Assembly: GCA_033675265.1 (NCBI GenBank)
Contig: JAUJYZ010000543.1
Location: 477,501-541,500 of the forward strand
Length of the DNA: 64,000 nt
Origin: Actinostola sp. cb2023
Lineage: Eukaryota; Cnidaria; Anthozoa; Actiniaria; Actinostolidae
Reading direction: 5' to 3'
Positions 12,675 to 24,700 of the stretch are shown here, in pieces. The notes under the pieces are model-generated. The model saw nothing but the letters and a program-made list of their open reading frames with translations. It had not been told where the DNA came from and did not search any database. Each line of letters opens with the position of its first letter. Position 1 is the stretch's first letter. The translations under genes were made by a program, and so were the position numbers.

Positions 12675-15607
12675 ATGAGGTTGGACGATGAAATGACTGA
12701 TCGTCAAGAAGACAACATGGCTGAAGTCTGTGAAGACACAGAAATGGTCGACGAGGAGCCTTCGTTAGACAACGTATCGTGTTGTTTGTCTATAACGAAT
12801 GTTCCTGTAGCTGTATTTGAGGACGATAGTATTAAGGTAGGTGTTTGAAAGCGAAGATAGTACGGTAAAAGGCGGAGAAAATCCGCTACGAGTACATTAA
12901 CTTATGAGTTTAATATGTCTGACAGTGACAACATCAAATATAAGCTTATAGTTATATTGCGTTGTCTTCTTTCTGTCGTTGTTTGATAGTATTAGTAGTA
13001 AGTTATGACAATTATAAGCACGTAGAATGACATTTAAGCTTAGGACTGGAGGGGAAAACAGGGTATTGGCAATAAGTCATTTGGTAGTATTATTGGCAAT
13101 TCCTAGCTGGTTTAATATCTGTCACTGTCTTCTATACAATATAATGATTTTTTTTAAACAATTATTATAATTATCACAAGTCCACTTGGGTGGTAGTACT
13201 GGCCGAAAGGTATTGAAGTATTATTTACTGACAAACCCCTACCCCCTTGTGTGTTTGTGGCAATCTTTTCAAAAGATTATATCGATAATATACAGGAATA
13301 CACATTCCACAGTAATTAAAGGGTAGCATTAAAGTCAAAGATGTGACATCAAGTGGATGCATGGCTCATACACATCAATTCCTTTAAAAAAATCGATAAT
13401 AATAAACATGAATTTTAGACCACCACGTTTTACAAATTGTATGTCCTGTTGAGAGCACCAACGTCAAAGAGGACAAACCAAATACAAATTCATTTTAAAA
13501 GGGTATTATAGTCAAAGATGTGACGTCAACTGGATGCATGGCTCATGCACTTTAATAATAACATCAAAGGTTCATCAATTTTAGACCACCAGGTTTTCTG
13601 TCCCGCACAGTTTTGACAAGCTATATCTGGTGCATTTTAATGACTCAAATGCTTTTAACATGTGATCGAGAGAGCTGGTGGATTTGTTTTTGATTTTCCT
13701 CTCAACTGAGAGTCCCAGTGGATCCTTACCTTGAATTTGATGGATACTACGCCATTTGCTTGATGCTTGATTCTAAGCTACTTTGTATGCCCTCCGGTTT
13801 TTGGCCATTAAATTGTAGTTGTTTATAATGGATAGTAGAATGAGGGTTAATCAGGTAATTTCAAAACTCATCGGACAAAAAATGATTATCATAGCTGGAA
13901 AGAGCTCGTTAAAATTAGTAAAAATGTGAAGTTTGGAAAAGATCGCTCCACAAATTGCAAAGATATGAATTTTCAAAAATCGAAATTTTATATGAAAACC
14001 TTTGGAAATTACGCTTGGAGGCAACTTTTGCCTCCAACAAAGGTTTTCATACAAAATTTCGATTTTTGAAAATTCATATCTTCGTAATTTGTGGAGCGAT
14101 CTTTTCCAAACTTCACATGTTTACTAATTTCAACGAGCTCTTTCCAGCTATGATAATCATTTTTTTGTCCTATGAGTTTTGAAATTATGTGATAAACCCT
14201 CATTACTTGTGCTCAAAACAACCTACCACAGGTAACCCACACACAGGCCTCGCTAGTTTTTTAATTTGCATCTTTTTAATCTTTCAGAAAGAATTTGAAC
14301 AGTTGTTTGGTGCATTTGATGAAGAAGCAAAAATATCGTATCTGAAGAGCTTTCGACGAGTGAGAGTTACTTTTACTGACGGTGAACATGCAAGCGATGC
14401 CAAGCTTGTCCTACATGGTTGTACATACAGAGGATCTGAAATTGGGGTTTACTTTGTACAGGTACTTTTCCAGTTCAGTGAATTTATGTCAAAACAGTGC
14501 AGCAGAGACCTGCAGACAATGGTGTCTGTCTTTATTTAATAGAGAGGTGTCTGCTTCGTGTCTGTCTTAGAGAGGTGTCTGAATTAGGTGTACAAGAACA
14601 AGATATTTATTATTATAATTAGGTGTATGCCTTAGGTGTCTACATGTTCATTAGGTGCCTGTCTAAAGGTGTCCATCTTAGAGGTCTGTCTGCCTTAGAG
14701 AGGTGTCTGCCTTAGAGAGGTGTCTGCTTTAGAGGTGTCTACCTTAGAGAGGTGTCTGCCTTAATCCTAATCTGCCTTAGAGAGGTGTCTGCCTTAGAGA
14801 GGTGTCTGCCTTAAAGAGGTGTCTACCTCAGAGGTGTCTGCCTTAGAGGGATGTCTGCCTTCAAGAGGTGTCTACCTTAGAGGTGTCTGCCTTCAAGAGG
14901 TATCTACTTTAGAGAGGTGTCTGCCTTAGAGGTGTCTACCATAGAGGTGTCTACCTTAGAGGTGTCTACCTCAGAGAGCTGTCTGCCTTAGAGAGGTGTC
15001 TGCCTGCTTAGAGAGGTGTCTACTTTAGAGAGGTGTCTGCCATAGAGGTGTCTACCTTAGAGAGGTGTCTACCTCAGAGAGCTGTCTGCCTTAGAGAGGT
15101 GTCTGCCTGCTTAGAGAGGTGTCTGCCTTAGAGAGGTGTCTACCTTAGAGAGGTGTCTACCTTAGAGAGGTGTCTGCCTTAATCCTAATCTGCCTTAGAG
15201 AGGTGTCTGCCTTAAAAAGATGTCTGTCTACAATGTATTGCCTAATTAAACTTGTTGTAACATTTTCCTTGTAGAACCTACCGTACACTTCAACTGAATC
15301 CTCTCAGCTCAGACCTCCACCCTTGACAAAACAGTTTCTGATATCTCCCCCATCATCACCACCGGTTGGCTGGGAACAGTCTCACGAGTCAAGTCCTGGA
15401 ATCAATTATGATTTACTTGCAGCAGTGGCATCATTAGATAAGACTGAGCCTTATGAACTGCACCCCCCTGACATTAATGCTCCCAGTATTGTCGTTCATC
15501 TATGTGATGAGGATATCGAGATTGAGCAGGAGGATGCGGATATGTTTCACCCACTGAAGTGCTTGCCGAGAGCAGTTGTGCAAACTAGGAGACCAGAAAA
15601 TCAGTGA
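12675..15607 (+). CDS. RCAN1: Regulator of calcineurin (calcipressin/RCAN)
   Basis: Exons 12675-12836, 14288-14461 and 15275-15607 join in phase 0 to 222 residues. RCAN proteins bind calcineurin and tune its activity in Ca2+ signalling in the cytoplasm. Residues ~44-112 form the RRM-like fold (FEQLFGAFDEE...SFRRVRVTF). The signature FLISPPSSPPVGW follows, a close match to the family FLISPPASPPVGW with its phosphorylatable serines, then NYDLL, a YELH...PSIVVHLC block, an acidic stretch, and a QTRRPE C-terminus as in vertebrate RCANs. The length is typical (vertebrate forms ~200-250). The first exon carries an acidic 35-residue lead; the ATG at 12675 is preceded by in-frame-free AT-rich sequence and was chosen as the first in-frame Met. 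Vertebrates have several RCANs; the single invertebrate gene may be pro-orthologous to all. It lies 3' of RMI1 on the same strand. Confidence 0.95.
13841..14202. mobile_element. Foldback element in RCAN intron 1
   Basis: A nearly perfect inverted repeat with ~170-base arms: TGAGGGTTAATCAGG... left, and ...ATGTGATAAACCCTCA right, meeting around 14022-14030 (GGAGGCAACTTTTGCCTCC). It ends 85 bases before the exon 2 acceptor. Confidence 0.9.
14532..15230. repeat. 17-bp minisatellite filling RCAN intron 2
   Basis: Irregular tandem units of GCCTTAGAGAGGTGTCT, about 35-40 copies with 12-bp short variants. The array starts about 70 bases after the exon 2 donor and ends about 45 bases before the exon 3 acceptor, so it is most of the intron. 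Confidence 0.95.
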
Positions 15608-16035
15608 TACAAACTATATCCTTGAAGAAACATAGCAGTAACAGAGAATTTAGCATTGTAGTCATGTTACAAAGCTTGGGATTGCAACAAATTCAGGATG
15701 TGTAGTTGAGGTTCTGACAGTAAAAGATGGAAGCCAACACTAATGATAGATAAGGTTAGCCTTCTTCTGCCTGCCCAGGCATCTGCTTAGAGCCCTGCCT
15801 CGTGCATGCATGCCCAGGGCCTATGTTGATAGCTTGACCTGAGCTTGTGTCATCCAGTTCCAGCGACCACAAGGGTGGCCACTATTAAGACAATGTTATT
15901 TATAGATTAACATTAACAATTTGTAAGCATTTATTTAGTTCCATATGTGACAGTCATCTAGAACATTGTAGACATAATTTTATAAGCGTCATAGACACAC
16001 AGTTATGATGTTCGTTTTCCCTGTGTTCACCGTGT

Positions 16036-16041
16036 AATAAA
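16036..16041 (+). terminator. RCAN poly(A) signal
   Basis: AATAAA about 430 bases after the RCAN stop codon, in a plausible 3' UTR. No other gene is seen between them. Confidence 0.55.
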
Positions 16042-16158
16042 TAGCACATCAGTGAAGCTTTGTCCTAAAGGAAATACAACTGTACACCAGTGTATATATA
16101 TATATTTAAGAATTAGAGTTCTAGTTTTTTAGAAAACAATAACGAGTAGTCTAATTGT

Positions 16159-16485
16159 TTTAGTAGAAACCAACTAGCATACTATACCTTCGATTTTATA
16201 CCAATATTTATTGATTTTCACTTTGTTTTTGTTCAAAACGCCAGCTTTTTCGCTACTCACTGTCTATCACTCAATAGATAGTGAGTATGTTAGCCAATCA
16301 GATTACAGGATTCGTGATAGAGTGGTTTTCATAAACCCGTGAAATACACTTTAGCGTATTTAGCACTACTTCTCTAATTCTTTTGTTTTCTATTGTGCTC
16401 ATCTGACTATTACACCTCTAATTAGTTCACTTTGTTTCACGGGTTAATGAAAACCACTCTAGTATGCTAGTTGGTTTCTACTAAA
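16159..16485. mobile_element. TIR element with inner inverted repeats
   Basis: The outer ends TTTAGTAGAAACCAACTAGC and its reverse complement (GCTAGTTGGTTTCTACTAAA) bound the element. Inner arms GTGGTTTTCATAAACCCGTG / CACGGGTTAATGAAAACCAC are also inverted. The 16.5-17.0 kb stretch after it holds short AAAGTCTC-type repeats and nothing coding. Confidence 0.8.
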
Positions 16486-17010
16486 TGTAGATAGACTCAA
16501 TATAAGGGGTGTTGAATTTTCCCCGCAAAAAGTCACAGCCTCGCAAAATTTTGGTCAAATTTCACGGGTCTCAAAGTCTCATTTTTTTGCAAAAAGCTAT
16601 CTCAGAGTCTCGGATTTAAAAAAAAGGAGATCGTTGAAAAAACGTCTCGGGTTCGCCAAAAAATGCCTGGTCTCTGAGTTTCACAAAGTCTCTCCTTGAC
16701 CGTTCGATACCCCTTCAATACAGAGCTAGCAATCATTAAGGATGTTATTGTCAATCAGTCGGCTTCCAAATGACTAGACCTGTACTTTTCAACACTACTC
16801 CCATATAAAAGTGAAATTTGGGAAAGAAATTGGGAAATCATGAAAAATTATTGGGTACAATGGAGAAGTTCATTATTTATGGAGCAAACATGCTGCCCCT
16901 CCCACCCCCCCACCTCCCCCCTCCACAGGAAAAAAACATGGAAGATTTTCCAATCCCCCCTCTTCTTTATAACATAATTTCAAAATTCAGGGTTCCCCAA
17001 AAGGTACAAA

Positions 17011-17735
17011 AGTGAATAGTGGGATTGTTCAGTATTTTGTGATTTGAGCTTCGCATTGGCGAGTTATAAATGTTTAAAATCGTGATATGCTAATTTGGTG
17101 ACGTCAAAGACCACTTTTGCAATAACTAATTTAGATTTTTTTAAGTAGCATTAATTTGCACAAGGGCACTTTTATATAATATGGTAAAGTGTTCTTTATG
17201 ACATCACTGAATTATGACGATTTCAATCCTTTAGAACTCACAAATTATTAGTCGGGCTTCCTGTGGAAGCTCCGACTCTAAAAATGAGAAGAGTTCTTTG
17301 TCGTCGTTGACCTCAAATCCAGCGCATGCGCCCTGTGCCGGCCGAAGGAGACATGAAGTCTGGCCAAGAAAGATTAGAAAGCACAAACCAATCAGGGAAA
17401 GCACCGGAGGTCAAGGGGCCAAAATATAAGTCTTTTGTCGTCTAAATTTAGATTGAAACAGGACGCTCTAGTAGCGTGAAGCCGGGCTATTAACGTTTTT
17501 ACTGATATACTGTAAAGTTCGCAGTACTGAAATTGCAAGGAAAGCATGTTCTATCGAGCTCGAGTCACGCAACGACGAGCAACCAAAAACTGTTTCAATC
17601 GCACTATAGGATATCTATATTTAGTTCAAATAGGTTACATTTCATTTAGAAGCCCGACTTCACGCTAGAAGAGCGTCTAGTTATTATTATTAAATGCGAA
17701 GCTCAATTCACAAAATACTGAACCACTATTCACTT
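17011..17735. mobile_element. ~0.7-kb TIR element
   Basis: The left AGTGAATAGTGGGATTGTTC...AGTATTTTGTGATTTGAGCT and the right GAGCTCAATTCACAAAATACT-like arm ending ACCACTATTCACTT are inverted over ~50 bases. Inside is a second inverted pair (AGCGTGAAGCCGGGCT / AGCCCGACTTCACGCT) and a GGGCTTCCTGT motif at 17254. Confidence 0.75.
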
Positions 17736-17834
17736 CATATGTAATCGATCTTCAAAAGAAAAAAATCGGCTTCACAAGCACTTTAACTAGTTCTGTTTTT
17801 GCATTGTAAAATACCGAATGATTAAAAAGTAGAG

Positions 17835-18224
17835 TAATGAATGGGGAGTTTGCAGGTGTGACATTTTGTTGCGCGACATTTTAAATTTTAATCCAACAAA
17901 AACAAAAATATAATATTTGAAAAGAGCACACCAAAATTAGCAAAAATTTCAAAAATTTTGAAGTAATTTCGATGAATAGAGCGAAAGTTATGAGCGACCG
18001 AAGTTGGCTTTTTTCTTAGGAAACGTACGGTGGTCCAGCTTGCCCACCACCGTATGTTTCTTAAGAAAAATACCAACTTCGGTCGCTCATAACTTTCGCT
18101 CTATTCATCGAAATTACTTCAAAATTTCAATTTTTGCTAATTTTGGTGTGTTCTTTTCAAATATCATATTTTTGTTTTTGTTGGATTAAAATTTAAAATG
18201 TCACGCAACACCTGCAATTCATTA
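17835..18224. mobile_element. Foldback element
   Basis: Inverted repeat with ~180-base arms around a short centre near 18035 (GGTGGTCCAGCTTGCCCACC). Both arms contain GAGCGAAAGTTATGAGCGAC or its complement. The outer ends read AATGAATGGGGAGTTTGCAGG / CCTGCAATTCATT. Confidence 0.9.
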
Positions 18225-18929
18225 GAGTAATGAATTGTGAATATTATGAGGAATAAAATGGAGCATAAAAGTTTGGTAATTGTTTGACATTTTGAATTGT
18301 ACATTTTCAGTACACTTTTGGTGAACTTTTGTTGAAAGATAGGTCATCAAAAACCTTGCCCAGTCCAGTATTGATTACTTTTTATTTTATGAGTTTTATA
18401 AACGACTTCTAAAACTCCATCCCAATTTACATTTTATCTAAAATAGTATTACATGAATTCTAAGTAAATAATACTAGAAAATTACAAAACTTTCTTGTGA
18501 AGGTACTTGTGGCATCACTGTCATGCGCAGGATACACCTCAACTCATCCCACATTCGAGAGAGGTTTTGCATTTGTAGGTAGGAAGTCTATGCAAAGGTC
18601 AATGATCTGACACTAGCTAGTGAGACATTTGCACGACCTTTACAGGCAATCAGTCTATCACTGATAAAGAACTGATTAATAAAACATATGGACAAGTTTG
18701 ATTGGATGAGACGCATCTGCACACCTTTTGAGTGTCACGGTACCATAGGTTTCCCACTCATAAACGATTCTATTGATGATCAATGAACAACTCCTAAAAT
18801 TCAAGATTCCTTACATAATAATAATAAACTTTCTTTTATTTTTTTTTTATTTTTTTCACACGGTGTCTACATCATTAAAATAAATGCTCTTCCTGAGAGC
18901 CGTGTTACATGTACATATTATATTATTAT

Positions 18930-19502
18930 TACCGCCGATTCCGATGAAACGCGACCACCTAGACGTTGATTTGATGGTTTGTAGTTTGCATTAGGTGGAC
19001 GTCAATCACATGTGAATCATCGAAATATGAATAGTTTTCGCTCAATAATTCAATTGTATTGTTTATTAGCCATTTCCTACAACACTAGAGCGCAAGCACT
19101 AAATCCATGAAACAAAATCAAAGTTGTTACTGCGTAATAGTTTTTATTTAGCGACTATTTAGTCGCTATCATCCAACCAGAACATTCTTTTTTAGATTTC
19201 AATACACAAGAGACATCAAATACACAATAGACTTGCTGTTGATTATGACTTTGCTGATCAGAAGCCTTTATTCAAGATCATGTTATGGTTGGATGATAGT
19301 GGCTAAATAGTCGCTAAATAAAAACTATTTGGCAGTAACAACTTTGATGTTATTTCATGGTTTTAGTGCTTGCGCTCTAAACCAATATGAAAGTTATTCT
19401 AGCACGTTAGAGCTTAATCTACATTCCGTAATTCCGCCTAAAGCAATGTACAAACTCAATCCTCAAAGTCTAAGTGGTCGCGTTTCATCAGAATCAGCGG
19501 TA
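18930..19502. mobile_element. ~0.57-kb TIR transposon, probably non-autonomous
   Basis: The termini TACCGCCGATTCCGATGAAA and its inverse (TTTCATCAGAATCAGCGGTA) match with few differences; similarity continues inward, including AGAGCGCAAGCACTAAA / TTTAGTGCTTGCGCTCT and GTTGGATGATAGTGGCTAAA. The flanking TA may be the target duplication. The open frames inside are not convincing proteins. Confidence 0.8.
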
Positions 19503-19504
19503 AT

Positions 19505-19960
19505 AGGGAACTACTTCAAAATTGTTGTCCACACAGATTTTTGTTTATTATGTATAGTCACAACATAATGGTGTTTGGTCACTGACGTTGCGTGACTTGG
19601 TAGAGAATGCATGTATAAGTACATTTGTAGATTTTGTTTTGCATTAATTATTTTTGAGTTATTTTTAAATATAGCCAAGAAATGAAGTTTATAGTTGATG
19701 AATAACACTGGATCGACTGCGATGCAATTATTTTTCACTATCAACAACATTTTGTCTAATCTGAGCACAATCATTCGTTTCAACACGGCCCACAGGCAGC
19801 CCAACCATTGTGTCTGAGGCTACTTATGATAAATAAAAATATCTTTGTACGCATGCATTTTTTTTCTGGGTTTCTCGCTGTGTAAGACAGGCTGTCCCTT
19901 TGAAATGTAGTTTTGAGATTGAGACATACATTTCAATCATTGGGTAGTCTTGCGGGATGT
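19505..19960. other. Gene-free interval
   Basis: No exon or inverted repeat stands out. It ends with CACAGGCAGCCCAACC near 19791, a relative of the adjoining minisatellite unit and of the dispersed TGGGCTKCCTGTG motif. Confidence 0.5.
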
Positions 19961-21150
19961 GTACAGGGAGCCCAACATAATACGGTACTAACCACAGGGA
20001 ACCCAACAATACATTACTAAGCACAGGGAACCCAACATAATATGTACTAAGCACAGGGAACCCAACATAATTATGTACTAAGCACAGGGAACCCAACATT
20101 ATTATGTACTAAGCACAGGGAGCCCAACATAATATGTACTAATCACAGGGAGCCCAACATAATATGTACTAAGCACAGGGAGCCCAACATACATGTAATA
20201 TGTACTAATCACAGGGAACCCAACATAATTATGTACTAATCACAGGGAACCCAACACAATTATGTACTAAGCACAGGGAGCCCAACATAATATGTACTAA
20301 GCACAGGGAGCCCAACATAATACATTACTAAGCACAGGGAACCCAACATAATATGTACTAAGCACAGGGAACCCAACATAATTATGTACTAAGCACAGGG
20401 AACCCAACATAATATGTACTAATCACAGGGAACCCAACATAATTATGTACTAAGCACAGGGAGCCCAACATAATATGTACTAATCACAGGGAGCCCAACA
20501 TAATATGTACTAATCACAGGGAACCCAACACAATTATGTACTAAGCATAGGGAGCCCAACATAATATGTACTAAGCACAGGGAGCCCAACATAATATGTA
20601 CTAAGCACAGGGAACCCAACATAATTATGTACTAAGCACAGGGAGCCCAACATAATAATGTACTAATCACAGGGAACCCAACATAATTATGTACTAAGCA
20701 CAGGGAGCCCAACATAATAATGTACTAAGCACAAGGAACCCAACATAATAATGTACTAATCACAGGGAACCCAACATAATAACGTACTAATCACAGGGAA
20801 CCCAACATAATTATGTACTAAGCACAGGGAGCCCAACATAATAATGTACTAAGCACAAGGAACCCAACATAATACACTAAGCACAGGGAGCCCAACATAA
20901 TAATGTACTAAGCACAGGGAACCCAACATAATTATGTACTAAGCACAGGGAGCCCAACATAATAATGTACTAATCACAGGGAACCCAACATAATTATGTA
21001 CTAAGCACAGGGAGCCCAACATAATAATGTACTAAGCACAAGGAACCCAACATAATACACTAAGCACAGGGAGCCCAACATAATAATGTACTAAGCACAA
21101 GGAACCCAACATAATACACTAAGCACAGGGAGCCCAACATAATATTTATA
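19960..21150. repeat. 29-30 bp minisatellite, ~40 copies
   Basis: The unit is ACATAATATGTACTAAGCAC followed by AGGGAGCCCA, with AGGGAACCC, TAATCAC and extra TTATG variants. It lies between the RCAN 3' side and the LicD-like gene. Confidence 0.97.
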
Positions 21151-21282
21151 ACTAATCAAAAAAAGATGCGCACATGCAAATATATTTTCATTTATTATAT
21201 ATCGAGTAGCCTCAGAAGAAATGGTTGTGCTGCCTGTGCACTGCCATGTAGCAAATCACATTATAACATAGCATTGATATAA

Positions 21283-21618
21283 CGCGCGCTCTGATTGGCT
21301 AATTAGCGTGCGCGAGTGTGCATCCATAACTCAATGGACGCACGCTCACGTCATCGCCATAGCGCGCGCTCTGAAATCAATTGGAAAATAAAATTGTTTC
21401 ATTTGAATTTGCAGTAACTATGTTATAAAAGGAATGGTCAACGCTTCAGCTGTGCATCCATCGAGTTATGGATGCACTTGGTCGGCTGCTAAGCACTCAA
21501 GAAGCTAGAGTCGCACTCGGCTACGCTTCGTGCGACTCTTACGCTTCTCTCGTGCTTAGCAGCCTCCCGCGTGCATCCATAACTCGATGGACGCACGCTG
21601 AGCGTTGACCATTCCTTC
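21283..21618. mobile_element. Palindromic element with CCAATCAGAGCGCGCG-type end
   Basis: Arms AAGGAATGGTCAACGCTTCA (21428 on) and GAGCGTTGACCATTCCTT (to 21618) are inverted, with nested pairs GCTGCTAAGCAC / GTGCTTAGCAGC and GTGCATCCAT...GAGTTATGGATG. The adjoining ACGCGCGCTCTGATTGGCTA at 21283 recurs inverted near 55366. Confidence 0.75.
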
Positions 21619-21736
21619 AATTCAAAACATGTTTAATATTCATTGCAAGAACGATTTCACAAAATAATGTTGTTGTGTTTGCATGTGGAATCTAATCGGC
21701 TATTACTAACTAATATGACTACGATATCCATATTAT

Positions 21737-24700
21737 TTATGTACATCCTCGTGGCTTACCCACTATCCACCAGTCATCAGGATAATGATATTTTTGTAAT
21801 TCAATTCCTTTGTGGGGAACTGAGATGTTAGTTGATCCAAATCGAACAGTCGGCATGGGCAGCTTTACAAGGCGGCCTGGAAACGTGTGGAAATGTCTGT
21901 AATTTATAAAGAAGAGATATGCTTCCCAGCCTGTCCGATGTAGCCATCCTGTGTTGTAAAAGTCGCGGTAGATCATGATGTCACCTCTTGCTGTCGCTCT
22001 TGTAACACGATAAAAACCAAATCTGTAGGAATAGTAACAATCAATTCCATAGGCCTTGAACTTGTCAATCATCTCTTGTTCGGAAAACTTGATGATTTCA
22101 GTGTACATAACTCCAAAATCAAAATCATTGTCCCATGGCAGTGGACCATTGTGGCGCAGACCTCCCCAAAGACTGAAACAGACATAAAAAATGACATATC
22201 AGAAATAGAAAATGAGAGAAAGAAGAGCATATAATTAGTATTGCCCATAAAAATCCTTCCAAACATTATCCTAGAAAGGAAAGGATAAAGAAAAAAAATC
22301 TGGCCTCCATGGGATTGGGATAATATGATTGTTATTATCTAGATAATATTGAAAATTAAAAAAGTATATATTGAAAATTTATTACTTGGGCACTTCCGGA
22401 GGAAGCCAGAGTTATAAAATGAGCATTCTTATATATATTTTTTCCCGTTGTACACAAAATGCCAGGAATGTATGTTTCAGGGTTTTGATTGGCTGAAAAC
22501 GGGGGCGATGATATCCGAAAGCCTAATGAAGTATTTGCGAAAGTATGATTCGCTCAAAAGGGTCAAATAGTTTCCGAGCGTACATCAAACTAAATCCGAA
22601 GTATTGTTTGCTCTAGGTTCGAAGACTAGACTTGTGCTGCCAGGGTCGTCGTTAATAGAAGTGCTAACTCAACGTTCCACGACTACCGACTACAAGTGCT
22701 GTGTAGAAGCTCGTGATGTATCGAGAGAGAAGCAGTTGTGTTTAATATGCAGAAGAGAAATGATGTTGTATCGAAGGCAAGCCATCGATCACTTCCTTTT
22801 AAACACGCTCAATTTAAGGCATGAATTCCAAAATTTATAGGCAGAGACAGCAGCTTCGTCGAGCTTCGTTACATCATAGTCTGAATCGACTGGATGTTTA
22901 AAAAATACGAAGTTCGGGAATGATATTTGAGTCCTTTTATTTGACCGACTTTCCTCTGCGACAACGAACAAACGAAAGACGTTATCAGAACCATCTGATC
23001 ATGAATATGCGACCTCAAGTCGTCCCAAGTACGTACTGCAGACGAACCTCAACGATTCGGAGATCTTTATCTATATGCTCACTGCCACATAGTCTCCCAC
23101 GTCACGCAACTGCCATTGTAATAATTACTATTTTCAATTGACGCAGCCAAACTGATTGTTATATTATCAAGTTGAGATCAACTGTCTTCAAAGATAAATA
23201 GAACTGCCAGGATTTCCCATTACTACACTGGCTGTTCAAATATTGTATAGGCTGAGATGAAAGAAAGTTTAGACAGCCAACAACTTTAAATAATTACAAT
23301 CAAAAGTGCAACTAAAAGTGTATGTCTTTGGATGTGTAAATAAAATTTTTGAATCATTAAGCTACCGTAGAATTTTGAAAGTACTGGCTCCCGAAAGTAT
23401 CGTTTAAACCCCGAAAGTAATGGTGTTCAATAAAATTAAAATTAAAGTTAATTATCAGCAATGATTTTAGAACAAGAACTTACAGTGTGACATTATTGTT
23501 TAAAAATATAAAATATGCCATATGAGTTTGTTATTTAATTTTTTACCACGATTGCTATCAATTTCTCACTTTTTGATTGGTCGAGAGCAGTCATGAGGAG
23601 CTTAGCCCTTCAAAAAAAATCTCAGCGGGTTACATAAAATGTGGTAATAGAATTATCTCAAAGTTTACTTTGATAAGTAAACATGTCAAAAGTAAATGAA
23701 GCCATGCGTACAGCAGTGTACTCGTATTACATTATACAACTATCAATTGTCGTATCAAATCCAAGAAGCATTGAACTATGGTTAAATGTAAAATAGCCTG
23801 CGAACAGAGCCTGTTTGCATGCTATAAAATAAATTGTAGAAATGGTGAAATATGGGTTGATTGAAAATCAGGCTTCCATCCATTTTTTGGCGGGCTCACT
23901 TTTGGCGGGCTGCATGATCACTTTTGGCGCAACTTTCGAGCTAGATAAGGAGTATCCAGGACTTCTTCGCTCAGCTCGAAGGCGGCCAACAACTTCTTTG
24001 ACTATAACTAGTTCAGCCTGTAAAACCTTGCTTGAATTTTGAGGTCTGGCGATTGTAGGCTTGGGTCTATTTGATGTAGCATTGGTGAGCCCCCACTTTG
24101 TTGATATACGGCTGGACACGGTTAACGAGTAAAAATACGATTTCAAATCACAGTAAGATCCGGTAAGCCCTGAGAAAAGGTAGTCACTGAGTAAAATTTA
24201 TTTCCATTTTAGCAAAATAGACCGAATAAAATACAGAAATGACCGTAAAATGATCGATTTTACAGAGTGATGTGTTTATCGTGTAGATAAATCCTGCGAA
24301 TATGATTTACAAAAGCTCATGACCTTGAAATTCGATAACGCCTGATGACATGACAACAGCCACATTGAGCAAAAACGGCCAGATCAGTATATAAAAGTTA
24401 CGGTAATACTTGAACGGTACCGTACCCGTTTACGAAATATTATTATGTCTTAAATTTGTATATGCTCTACTGTAAGAACCGTATTAAACAACGACAAACA
24501 CTTCGTTATGGCGAGAACATTAACAGGATTATCAATTAGGGTAGGTTCGAACTGCCGGCCATTGGTTTCTTATTACCGAGTGTTAATTGGCTGAGTTACG
24601 ATTGAATCGTAACTTCAATCGTAACTCAGCCAATTAGCCTAACATTTTTTTGAGGGGTTAAGCTCCTCATGGTAATAGGAGACATATTGACAGTAATTTT

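Noticed and set aside
13851..14203. Paired frames on both strands in RCAN intron 1
   Set aside because: The two arms of a foldback give near-identical peptides on opposite strands; not a gene.
22604..22840. 78-residue plus-strand frame in the LicD intron
   Set aside because: No family resemblance, no splice partners found, and repeat-derived surroundings.
23842..24146. Overlapping 66- and 92-residue frames
   Set aside because: They lie inside an inverted-repeat element and oppose each other; no motif recognised.
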